Source: an uncultured Lachnospiraceae bacterium
GTDB taxonomy: Bacteria > Bacillota > Clostridia > Lachnospirales > Lachnospiraceae
Direction: 5' to 3'
Assembly (NCBI GenBank): GCA_947178465.1
Contig: CAMWYL010000121.1
Location: 1 to 8,766 of the forward strand
Length of the DNA: 8,766 nucleotides
The translations under genes were made by a program, and so were the position numbers. Shown in pieces: positions 1-4,807 of the stretch; the stretch's first letter is position 1; the number at the start of each line of letters is the position of its first letter. The notes below the pieces were generated by a model, which worked only from the letters and a program-made list of their open reading frames with translations, was not told where the DNA came from and ran no database searches.

Positions 1-175
1 ACTTCTCAATCAAAATCCGCGCCTCTGTCGTCTCCCGCAGCCTTGCCCGCAGCTCGCTCTCAGAAAGAATCGGGCACGCTGCGGCGATTTGCTCCTTTGC
101 CTGCCGGGTCAAGGCAAGCGATTTCCAATTTTCCTTTACTTTATCAAATTCTATAATCTGTTCTGTCTTATTCAT
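1..175 (-). CDS. MutS-family ATPase, N-terminal fragment (runs off left edge)
   Basis: Only the first 58 codons lie in the window. The reading frame starts at the ATG at 175-173, with an AAGGGG ribosome site at 188-183 (7-nt spacing), and stays open to base 1. The peptide begins MNKTEQIIEFDKVKENW and carries ETTEAR near its end. That pattern (EFDK near the start, then a leucine/arginine-rich helix ending in ETTEA) matches the N-terminal region of MutS2 and related short MutS proteins of Firmicutes. Those proteins bind branched or mismatched DNA or collided ribosomes through a C-terminal ATPase, which is not visible here. The gene follows the ABC exporter on the same strand after an 86-nt gap holding a perfect hairpin, so it may share transcripts with it. 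The assignment rests on the N-terminus alone; whether a Smr nuclease domain follows cannot be told. Confidence 0.68.
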   Translation of the reverse strand, partial: MNKTEQIIEFDKVKENWKSLALTRQAKEQIAAACPILSESELRARLRETTEARILIEK

Positions 176-188
176 TTTTATACCCCTT

Positions 189-241
189 GCGTGTTTCGGC
201 ACGCATACCAATCAATCGTTTGAAAGCACCTTCTTTCAAAC
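189..241 (-). other. Two small hairpins between the permease gene and the MutS-like gene
   Basis: A perfect inverted repeat with 9-bp arms (GTTTGAAAG / CTTTCAAAC) and a 6-nt loop spans 218-241. A second one (GCGTG / CACGC, 6-nt loop) spans 189-204 and ends next to the ribosome site of the MutS-like gene. Neither is followed by a run of U on the leftward transcript, so they do not look like intrinsic terminators. They could be RNA processing or translation-control structures, or an operator. Confidence 0.45.
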
Positions 242-261
242 TTCCTCCATTTGCTTTCTGC

Positions 262-1053
262 TTATGAACTCGCGCTGTTATAGCAGCGGATTCCGCCGCG
301 CCACAGCACACAGGTGATTCCGGTGAAAATGCCCACAACAGCAAGCGCATGCAGCACTGTAGCCGGTGTACATTCTCCCACAAGACTTTTGACGGGAACG
401 GTCGCCATAATGCCATAGGGCAGGATGCAGTAAAACACAACCTTATATACGCCGTAAAATACCGTTCCCGGAAGCTGCATACACAGCTCGAGACAGGCGC
501 TCTCCAACTGCTCCATCTTTGCCGTGGATATCAGAAAGAAGGAAATGGAGCGGAAAATAATCTCCATCTCATAATACAGGATACACATCAGTACTACCCA
601 AAACAAATATGACAGCACGATACCTGTCTCAATCCGCAGCTCTGCCTCCCACGCTCCGTACACAATAATTACCAGACTCATCAGTATCAGCGGCAGCGAG
701 CCCGGGTTTATGTGTTCCAGCGACAGCCGCAGCAGCGGACTTACCGGCTTTGTCAGATATAAATCCATTTCGCCGCTTTTGATTTTCGCCGGAATACTGT
801 TTACACCGAAAAAGTACACTACCATATTGATGGCGTTAATCAGTGAAAAGGTCCCGATATACAGGATCATCTGCCCATGTTCCCAACCGCCGATGCGCTC
901 CACATTGGCATACACTGCCGAAAAGACCATCAGCTGCACCACAAACAGGCTGCCGTCCACAAAAAACGGTCCAAAGAAGCCAATCCGGAACATCATCAGA
1001 TGCTGAAAGCGCAGACGCACTAATTCCTTGATAACATTTATATTTTTTCTCAT
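262..1053 (-). CDS. ABC-2 type exporter, permease subunit (COG3694/PF06182-like)
   Basis: A 263-residue integral membrane protein with about six hydrophobic segments (roughly residues 22-49, 61-84, 118-135, 143-176, 195-219 and 231-250). It has a charged N-terminus and the cytoplasmic motif IKSGEMDLYLTKPVSPL at 91-107, which is typical of this permease family (G-x-x-D-x-x-L-x-x-P). It should pair with the neighbouring permease and ATPase as a three-component exporter in the cytoplasmic membrane; the substrate is not predictable from sequence. The start ATG at 1053 is supported by AAGGAGGG at 1068-1061 with 7-nt spacing. It is the third gene of the operon, 49 nt after the previous permease. 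No truncation is seen. Confidence 0.85.
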   Translation of the reverse strand: MRKNINVIKELVRLRFQHLMMFRIGFFGPFFVDGSLFVVQLMVFSAVYANVERIGGWEHGQMILYIGTFSLINAINMVVYFFGVNSIPAKIKSGEMDLYLTKPVSPLLRLSLEHINPGSLPLILMSLVIIVYGAWEAELRIETGIVLSYLFWVVLMCILYYEMEIIFRSISFFLISTAKMEQLESACLELCMQLPGTVFYGVYKVVFYCILPYGIMATVPVKSLVGECTPATVLHALAVVGIFTGITCVLWRGGIRCYNSASS

Positions 1054-1102
1054 CTCCTACCCCTCCTTCGAAGCATTATAAATTCTTGGTCAGATCAATT
1101 GT

Positions 1103-1897
1103 TCAGATTCCAACACCGTCAAATCTTCTGACATACCGCTTCCACGCAATCCTGATTGCCGCCTGCATGACAATACACCAGCACGAAATCACAATAATCC
1201 CGCGAACTGCCTCACCGGCGCATTTCCCTGTCAGGAGCATGGAAGGCAGGTATGTGACGTAGTAGAACGGCAGGAAACGCATAAAACTGACAATCGTGTC
1301 AGGAAAAAGTGCCAGCGGCACAATGCTTCCTGTTACCAATGCAATCAGGTTGTTTTTTATCATCAAAAAGGTGTTGATTTCCTCATACTTAAAGGTCAGT
1401 ATTCCCAAAAAGAAATTCAGCTGCACCATAAAGAACATTCCCAAAAGAACCATGGCCAGCGCGCAGGCAATGATCATGCCATCCTTTACAAGGGTAAATT
1501 CAATTCCAAACAGGAATATCCAGATAAAGGCTGCGGCAAAGTCAAAAAACAAATAGAACAATACAACGCCCGACTCCATCGCCGCAAAATACCCTTCAAC
1601 ATTTACCGGAATCACGATATATTTGGAGAATGTACCGTTGCGTATCCGCGCTGCCATTTCCTCACTGATGCCATGTGACATTTCAAGCTGTGTAAAAAAC
1701 GAGCTGATGATGTAATAGGACAGCATCCCATGGAAGGTGAAGCCTCCTATCGTGTCCTTTTCCGCAAAGATGACCTTCCAGAGCAGATACGCAAACAATA
1801 TCCTTCCGACGGTAAACACCATATTGAATAGTACATCGGCGCGCCACGCAAGCTGTGTCTTCAGATAGGTTCTTGCAATTTCCCTGTATTTACGCAT
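1103..1897 (-). CDS. ABC-2 type exporter, permease subunit (COG4587-like)
   Basis: A 264-residue membrane protein starting MRKYREIARTYLKTQLAWR. The frame stays open upstream to 2005, but the ATG at 1897 is chosen because GGAGGGGG sits 8-9 nt before it. From this start the gene overlaps the ATPase gene by only 8 bp (ATPase stop at 1892-1890), a usual sign of translational coupling. Hydrophobic segments fall at about residues 22-44, 55-70, 107-132, 137-165, 177-205 and 232-252. The cytoplasmic motif RIRNGTFSKYIVIPV at 85-99 corresponds to the GEMDLYLTKPV region of the partner permease. The two permeases are probably a heterodimer driven by the ATPase of the first gene. The substrate is unknown; related systems are generally annotated only as uncharacterised ABC-2 exporters. 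Confidence 0.85.
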   Translation of the reverse strand: MRKYREIARTYLKTQLAWRADVLFNMVFTVGRILFAYLLWKVIFAEKDTIGGFTFHGMLSYYIISSFFTQLEMSHGISEEMAARIRNGTFSKYIVIPVNVEGYFAAMESGVVLFYLFFDFAAAFIWIFLFGIEFTLVKDGMIIACALAMVLLGMFFMVQLNFFLGILTFKYEEINTFLMIKNNLIALVTGSIVPLALFPDTIVSFMRFLPFYYVTYLPSMLLTGKCAGEAVRGIIVISCWCIVMQAAIRIAWKRYVRRFDGVGI

Positions 1898-2837
1898 TCT
1901 GTTGTTCCCCCTCCCGATAAATCCGCTCGACGACAACGCCGATTTCATCCTCCGCAATCGTGATGTCCTTTGGCTCATACTGCATAAGCTCATGCAGGGC
2001 ATCATTTACCTGTTCTTTGGGTACCTCAACCTCGCGCCTGTACGGAGGTCGGTCGAATACCGCAGTAATTCGTTTATTCCTCTGGTATCTGCCAAACAGC
2101 TCCTCCGTCCCGCCGTCGTAGATTTTGCTGCCATGGTTTATGACAACCGTCCTGTCGCACAGGGTTCTGATATCCTCCATGTAATGCGAGGTCAGCAGGA
2201 TTGTCGTACCGCGGTCATGGTTGATTTCCTTCAGAAATTTCCGAATCTGCTTTGACGCCACGGCATCCAGCCCGATTGTCGGCTCATCGAGAAACAGTAC
2301 CCTTGGGCTGTGCAGCAGCGCCACAATCAGCTCCATTTTCATGCGCTCGCCCAGGGAAAGCGTACGCACCTGAACATTCATCAGATCTTTCACCCCGAAC
2401 AGCTCCGCAAAGTATTCTCTGCTGTCACGATAATCGGCCTCCGGTATCTCATAAATCTCCTTAAACAGCCGCAGCGTATCGTTCACTGTAAGCTCCATAA
2501 AGAGCTGGCTCTTCTGCCCCATAACTACGGCATACTGCTTTTTAAAGGCGTTTTTCAGATCATTTGGATAGTAGCCCAATACATCTATGCTTCCACCGGT
2601 CGGCGCAATGATCCCGGTGAGCATTTTTATCAAGGTGGTTTTTCCGGCGCCGTTCGGACCGATCAGTCCGACAAATTCCCCCTCGCTTACGGTGAGGCTG
2701 ACGCTGTTTACCGCCGTCTTTTCCTCATATTCCCGCTTGATCAGTCCCTGTATGCTGCCGCGGAGTCCTTCCTTCTTTTGGAATCTCCGATAGGTTTTTG
2801 TTAAGTCCTTTGTTTCTATTATTTTTTGCGTATTCAT
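1890..2837 (-). CDS. ABC transporter ATP-binding subunit (COG4586-like)
   Basis: A 315-residue cytoplasmic ATPase. Residue positions from the chosen start: Walker A GPNGAGKTT at 60-68, Q-loop Gln at about 108, signature LSLGER at 160-165 (LSLGE instead of LSGGQ), Walker B VLFLDEPT at 180-187, D-loop GLD, and the switch histidine in TSHYMED at about 218. The long N-terminal stretch before Walker A, the LSLGER signature and a C-terminal extension of about 80 residues fit the COG4586 group that works with two PF06182-type permeases. The ATG at 2837 is preferred over the upstream ATG at 2861, because GGAGG lies 5 nt before 2837 while nothing resembling a ribosome site precedes 2861. It is the first gene of the exporter operon. 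The residues needed for ATP hydrolysis appear intact. Confidence 0.92.
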   Translation of the reverse strand: MNTQKIIETKDLTKTYRRFQKKEGLRGSIQGLIKREYEEKTAVNSVSLTVSEGEFVGLIGPNGAGKTTLIKMLTGIIAPTGGSIDVLGYYPNDLKNAFKKQYAVVMGQKSQLFMELTVNDTLRLFKEIYEIPEADYRDSREYFAELFGVKDLMNVQVRTLSLGERMKMELIVALLHSPRVLFLDEPTIGLDAVASKQIRKFLKEINHDRGTTILLTSHYMEDIRTLCDRTVVINHGSKIYDGGTEELFGRYQRNKRITAVFDRPPYRREVEVPKEQVNDALHELMQYEPKDITIAEDEIGVVVERIYREGEQQNA

Positions 2838-2866
2838 ACAAACCTCCATTCTCTTAAACATTTAGT

Positions 2867-2901
2867 AACTCTTAGGCGGCGTTCTTTGCTGTCTTAGAGT
2901 T
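2867..2901 (-). promoter_or_regulatory. Imperfect inverted repeat in the leader of the ABC operon
   Basis: The arms AACTCTTAG (2867-2875) and CTTAGAGTT (2893-2901) pair over 8 of 9 positions around a 17-nt loop, about 20 nt upstream of the ribosome site of the ATPase gene. It could be a leader hairpin or a repressor site. No convincing -35/-10 pair was found for this operon between here and 2974. Confidence 0.35.
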
Positions 2902-2973
2902 TCTGAATGTCTTTCCGATGCCTGTCTCATTGAAAATAAAATGATACCTTTTGACACACGGAGCCTATAATAC

Positions 2974-3016
2974 AAAAAAACATGTACACCTGCCCGCAAA
3001 GACATTTGTACATGTT
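2974..3016 (-). terminator. Terminator-like hairpin with a U-tract, facing the ABC operon
   Basis: A perfect 10-bp inverted repeat, AACATGTACA (2979-2988) and TGTACATGTT (3007-3016), encloses an 18-nt loop. On the leftward strand it is followed at once by a run of T (plus-strand A at 2974-2980). This is the layout of a rho-independent terminator, although the stem is AT-rich and the loop long. Each arm contains TGTACA, so a DNA-binding dyad is an alternative. It lies directly upstream of the ABC leader and could attenuate read-through into that operon. Confidence 0.5.
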
Positions 3017-3044
3017 AAAAAATCCCCAACCGGGACCCCCGGCT
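3017..3044 (-). terminator. GC-rich terminator-like hairpin
   Basis: On the leftward strand, AGCCGGG-GGT-CCCGGTT forms a 7-bp stem (one G-U pair) with a 3-nt loop. GGGGA and then six T (plus-strand A at 3017-3022) follow. The 5-nt gap between stem and T-run is longer than ideal, so it may be a weak terminator. It is the middle one of three successive terminator-like structures in this direction. Confidence 0.5.
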
Positions 3045-3066
3045 GCGTAATTTCCTATTATAATAT

Positions 3067-3092
3067 AAAAAACATGGTCATACAACCATGCT
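3067..3092 (-). terminator. Intrinsic terminator after the small ORF
   Basis: On the leftward strand, AGCATGGT and ACCATGTT pair over 8 bp (one G-U) around the loop TGTATG. A run of six T follows (plus-strand A at 3067-3072). The stem begins 3 nt after the TGA stop at 3097-3095 of the 56-codon ORF, so promoter, ORF and terminator together form a compact transcription unit. Confidence 0.6.
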
Positions 3093-3094
3093 CG

Positions 3095-3265
3095 TCAATT
3101 AGAAAGGATTGGTATGGATTCATGTATGTTAAGCATTTTGTAAGCAGGTGTGAGGACAGATTCCCAGAATAAAACGACATCCCATAAGCTGCCGGCTGCG
3201 TGTCCTCTGCAACTATTTAATTTGCAATAGCCTCCATTCTTACAACACCTAACAAACAAACACAT
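3095..3265 (-). CDS. Candidate 56-codon cysteine-rich small ORF
   Basis: The ORF runs from the ATG at 3265-3263 to the TGA at 3097-3095. It starts MCLFVRCCKNGGYCKLNSCR, with five cysteines in its first 19 residues, then a hydrophobic stretch around residues 28-40; the tail is not cysteine-rich. AAAGG abuts this ATG, which is too close for good initiation. The in-frame TTG at codon 3 sits 5 nt after AAAGGA and may be the real start. Support comes from context: a perfect-consensus promoter about 45-75 nt upstream and an intrinsic terminator 3 nt downstream. Against it, the length is near what chance allows, and the transcript has a 7-bp pairing (3152-3158 with 3201-3207) that could mean it acts as RNA. 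I do not recognise the protein family; no function is assigned. Confidence 0.35.
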   Translation of the reverse strand: MCLFVRCCKNGGYCKLNSCRGHAAGSLWDVVLFWESVLTPAYKMLNIHESIPILSN

Positions 3266-3311
3266 CCTTTCTTTTATAATAATATAATCGTTTATTGTTC
3301 CAACAGGTTAA

Positions 3312-3340
3312 ATTATAAGGCCGCATGCGTTATTTGTCAA
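3312..3340 (-). promoter_or_regulatory. Perfect-consensus sigma-A promoter, leftward
   Basis: On the leftward strand TTGACA (3340-3335) is followed after exactly 17 nt by TATAAT (3317-3312). Both hexamers match the housekeeping consensus 6 of 6. The -35 box begins 2 nt beyond the T-run of the terminator in repeat copy 1. Transcription should start near 3305 and run through the small ORF to the terminator at 3067-3092, a transcript of about 240 nt. Confidence 0.85.
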
Positions 3341-3341
3341 T

Positions 3342-3370
3342 AAAAAAACGCAAGCTCGGCAGCTTGCGTT
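3342..3370 (-). terminator. Intrinsic terminator in repeat copy 1
   Basis: A 10-bp perfect stem with a GCCG loop is followed on the leftward strand by seven T (plus-strand A at 3342-3348, two of them inside the stem). This is a textbook rho-independent terminator in the leftward direction only. Confidence 0.8.
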
Positions 3371-3437
3371 CAAAGAATTTATAACGCCGGCGTTATAAAT
3401 TCTTTCTCAAATGATTTACGCCGTCGCATTTTCTTTT
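3342..3437 (-). repeat. Tandem structured repeat, copy 1 (96 nt)
   Basis: Read leftward, the copy has three parts. First is a conserved tract, AAAAGAAAATGCGACGGCG and on to about 3409. Next is a perfect 34-nt palindrome (3372-3405, 17 bp per arm, core ACGCCGGCGT). Last is a 24-nt hairpin (3347-3370: 10-bp stem AACGCAAGCT / AGCTTGCGTT, loop GCCG) ending in a run of T. It differs from copy 3 at only three positions (3394, 3408, 3416, matching 3581, 3595, 3603). It is the last copy in the direction of transcription and abuts the consensus promoter at 3340. Confidence 0.85.
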
Positions 3438-3442
3438 TCTAT

Positions 3443-3470
3443 AAAAAATCGTCGCTCGGCAGCGACGATT
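3443..3470 (-). terminator. Intrinsic terminator in repeat copy 2
   Basis: A 10-bp perfect stem (AATCGTCGCT / AGCGACGATT) with a GCCG loop is followed on the leftward strand by a run of six T (plus-strand A at 3443-3448, two of them in the stem). Confidence 0.8.
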
Positions 3471-3523
3471 AAGAGAATGCTACGCATTCTCCTTAAGTGA
3501 TTTACATTGTCGCATTTTCTTTT
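3443..3523 (-). repeat. Tandem structured repeat, copy 2 (81 nt, covarying stems)
   Basis: It has the same three-part plan as copies 1 and 3 and the same conserved tract (25 of 29 positions shared with copy 1, 3495-3523), but both hairpins differ in sequence. The palindrome is replaced by a shorter hairpin, GAGAATGC-TAC-GCATTCTC on the plus strand (3473-3491). The terminator stem is AATCGTCGCT / AGCGACGATT (3447-3470). Only the innermost GCT-GCCG-AGC of the terminator is kept. Changes in one arm are matched in the other, so pairing rather than sequence is preserved. Confidence 0.85.
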
Positions 3524-3528
3524 ATCAT

Positions 3529-3557
3529 AAAAAAACGCAAGCTCGGCAGCTTGCGTT
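3529..3557 (-). terminator. Intrinsic terminator in repeat copy 3
   Basis: Its hairpin is the same as in copy 1 (10-bp stem, GCCG loop), followed by seven T on the leftward strand (plus-strand A at 3529-3535). It is the first strong terminator downstream of the small gene at 3654-3845. Confidence 0.8.
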
Positions 3558-3624
3558 CAAAGAATTTATAACGCCGGCGTCATAAATTCTTTCTTAAATG
3601 ATATACGCCGTCGCATTTTCTTTT
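3529..3624 (-). repeat. Tandem structured repeat, copy 3 (96 nt, first in transcription order)
   Basis: Near-identical to copy 1, offset by 187 nt, with three substitutions in 96 positions. The one inside the 34-nt palindrome (C at 3581, opposite A at 3570) makes an A-C mismatch on the plus strand. It makes a G-U wobble on the leftward transcript, which agrees with the T-runs that the functional RNA is leftward. The copy begins about 30 nt after the stop codon of the 63-codon gene, so it is likely the terminator of that gene. Confidence 0.85.
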
Positions 3625-3653
3625 TCCAATGATTCACACTCATTGTGTGATTA

Positions 3654-3845
3654 TCACTCTTTTATTTTATCAATATCCGTAAGATTGATACCACATACGT
3701 TCAAAATTGCTTTTAATGTCAAATACTCGTCTTTTAGCTTTGCATATGTCTCGGTTGCATTTTCCTTCTTGGCCAGCAACATATATTCCTGTATTTTTTT
3801 AAAATCATCAAGAGCCGCTTTTGCAACTTCAATACCCGTCGGCAT
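3654..3845 (-). CDS. Small hypothetical protein (63 aa)
   Basis: A charged, helical-looking 63-residue protein without signal peptide or membrane segment. It starts MPTGIEVAKAALDDFKKIQE, contains ETYAKLKDEYLTLKAIL, and ends GINLTDIDKIKE. The start ATG at 3845 has AGGTG 5 nt upstream, and a near-consensus promoter lies about 50 nt before it, so I regard it as real. I do not recognise the family. Short proteins of this look, with an LK-x-IL-x-x-x-G-x-NLT-x-x-D-x-IKE ending, remind me of small proteins in clostridial prophage late regions, but this is only an impression. No other phage gene is present here. It stands alone: tandem structured repeats lie downstream, and the queuosine-salvage genes diverge upstream. 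Confidence 0.7.
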   Translation of the reverse strand: MPTGIEVAKAALDDFKKIQEYMLLAKKENATETYAKLKDEYLTLKAILNVCGINLTDIDKIKE

Positions 3846-3867
3846 ATAATCACCTACTTTCCATACT

Positions 3868-3920
3868 GCCCTTTGACATCCGGCACCTTATATTTATTAT
3901 ACCAAAGGGCTTATAAGGTG
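3868..3920. promoter_or_regulatory. Two interleaved perfect dyads over the leftward promoter
   Basis: Dyad 1 is CACCTTATA (3884-3892) with TATAAGGTG (3912-3920), 9 bp per arm, centred at 3902 within the -35/-10 spacer. Dyad 2 is GCCCTTTG (3868-3875) with CAAAGGGC (3903-3910), 8 bp per arm, centred near 3889, the predicted start point. The arms alternate (2, 1, 2', 1') and surround the -10 box. As DNA this suggests operators able to shut off the 63-codon gene; as RNA it would have pseudoknot topology if transcribed from farther upstream. Confidence 0.6.
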
Positions 3921-3924
3921 TAAA
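3896..3924 (-). promoter_or_regulatory. Promoter of the 63-codon gene, leftward
   Basis: On the leftward strand TTTACA (3924-3919; 5 of 6 to consensus) and TATAAT (3901-3896; 6 of 6) are separated by 17 nt. The start point should be near 3889, giving a leader of about 44 nt before the ATG at 3845. Confidence 0.8.
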
Positions 3925-3966
3925 CCCCAACCCCCATTGAAATTTCTGGACTTTGGATTTTTGCTG

Positions 3967-3975
3967 TGCTATAAT
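3967..3975 (+). promoter_or_regulatory. Extended -10 promoter of the radical SAM / yhhQ operon
   Basis: TGCTATAAT is a perfect -10 box with the TGn extension. The -35 region (around 3946-3952, TGGACT) is poor, as is usual for extended -10 promoters. The start point should be near 3982, leaving a leader of about 60 nt before the ATG at 4041. Confidence 0.7.
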
Positions 3976-3980
3976 AACCC

Positions 3981-4003
3981 CGGTTTATGCGAAGCATGTA
4001 CCG
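3981..4003 (+). promoter_or_regulatory. 5' leader hairpin with GCGAAGC triloop
   Basis: CGGTTTATGC and GCATGTACCG pair over 10 positions (one U-U mismatch, one G-U) around a GAA loop. The tip, GCGAAGC, is a known unusually stable mini-hairpin. It starts at the predicted 5' end of the transcript. A smaller hairpin, GGG-ATTATG-CCC, follows at 4012-4023. The leader does not match the preQ1-I riboswitch consensus. Confidence 0.5.
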
Positions 4004-4040
4004 TATGCACAGGGATTATGCCCGGAAATGAGGGATTGCA

Positions 4041-4754
4041 ATGGAAAATGATTTACTCACCCGATACGCCGAGATCACGCAGAAGAACAAACGGGAAATC
4101 GTGCTGCTGCGCGGCTCGGGCTGCAAGTGGCGGCGCTGTACCTTCTGTGATTATCACCTTGATTTTAGTCCGGATGCGGACAGCAACTACATACTGAACA
4201 GCTGCGTGCTTTCGCAGGTCACCGGAAAGTACGGAAAGCTCGAGGTTATCAATTCCGGCAGCTTTGTGGATTTGGATGCCAAAACCTACCGCCTTATTTT
4301 GGATATCTGTGTCCAAAAGCAGATCAAAGAGGTCCATTTTGAGAGCCATTGGATGCATCGAGAGGCGGTCAGCGCACTGCGGGAGGCCTTTGCTACGCAC
4401 GGTATTCAGGTCAGGGTCAAGATTGGCGTGGAGACTTTCGACAACCGGTATCGTGAAGAAGTGCTGTGCAAGGGAATTGACGAAACTTTGCCGCAGCGGA
4501 TTGCGGCTTACTTTGATGAGGTCTGCCTGCTTTTCGGGCTGGACGGTCAGGACAGGACGTCCATGCAGCACGATATTGAGACGGGACTCTCTTATTTTGA
4601 CCGCGTCTGCATTAATATCATGACGGAAAATACAACGAAGGTGAAGCCGAATCGGGCGGTAATCGATACTTTTCTGACGGAGCTTTATCCTTTGTATTCC
4701 TCCAATGAGCGGGTTGATATTCTGCTGGAAAATACGGATTTCGGCGTCGGGTAA
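4041..4754 (+). CDS. queL: Radical SAM enzyme, probable queuine lyase (QueL-like)
   Basis: A 237-residue cytoplasmic enzyme. Near the N-terminus lies GSGCKWRRCTFCDY, with Cys28, Cys33 and Cys36 positioned to bind a 4Fe-4S cluster. The spacing is CX4CX2C rather than the usual CX3CX2C. NSGSFVD at 71-77 and GVETFD at 129-134 occupy places where radical SAM barrels bind S-adenosylmethionine; the C-terminus ends LLENTDFGVG. The start ATG at 4041 has GAGGG 6 nt upstream. The functional call leans on context: the next gene, 53 nt on, is a YhhQ-type queuosine-precursor transporter. Gut Clostridia are known to have a small radical SAM enzyme, QueL, that recovers preQ1 from queuine. Radical SAM membership is firm; QueL identity is a moderate-confidence inference. 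A different radical SAM step in queuosine metabolism is the main alternative. Confidence 0.65.
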   Translation: MENDLLTRYAEITQKNKREIVLLRGSGCKWRRCTFCDYHLDFSPDADSNYILNSCVLSQVTGKYGKLEVINSGSFVDLDAKTYRLILDICVQKQIKEVHFESHWMHREAVSALREAFATHGIQVRVKIGVETFDNRYREEVLCKGIDETLPQRIAAYFDEVCLLFGLDGQDRTSMQHDIETGLSYFDRVCINIMTENTTKVKPNRAVIDTFLTELYPLYSSNERVDILLENTDFGVG

Positions 4755-4807
4755 CCACGGCATCATTACCGCGCCTGCAAAAGAATTTGATACGGGAGTT
4801 GAAAGTT

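Noticed and set aside
218..241. Hairpin as terminator of the ABC operon
   Set aside because: There is no T-run after either side of the stem, so it was listed only as a hairpin.
1898..2005. N-terminal extension of the upstream permease frame
   Set aside because: It would overlap the ATPase gene by 116 bp and has no ribosome site, whereas the ATG at 1897 has GGAGGGGG in place.
2951..2971. TTGACA followed by TATAAT on the plus strand
   Set aside because: The spacer is only 9 nt, too short for a promoter, and no rightward gene follows.
2951..3172. 73-codon plus-strand frame
   Set aside because: It runs through three leftward terminator hairpins, has no ribosome site at its start and no protein-like composition.
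3376..3616. Short peptides (16, 11 and 16 codons, starting MRRR or MRQC) encoded in the repeat copies on the minus strand
   Set aside because: All three coding differences between copies 1 and 3 change the residue, copy 2 has a different and shorter peptide, and no proper ribosome site precedes the ATGs. RNA structure explains the conservation better.
3342..3624. CRISPR array or integron attC cluster
   Set aside because: There are only three copies with no uniform short repeat/spacer pattern, no cas or integrase genes, and strong terminators inside each copy.
3976..4040. preQ1-I riboswitch before the queuosine genes
   Set aside because: The short GGTTC...CACCC hairpin and A-rich tail of that class are not present. 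A different class cannot be ruled out by eye.
4053..4766. A 237-codon open frame antisense to the radical SAM gene
   Set aside because: It covers almost exactly the opposing gene, has no plausible ribosome site and shows no recognisable domain; the sense frame has clear radical SAM cysteines.
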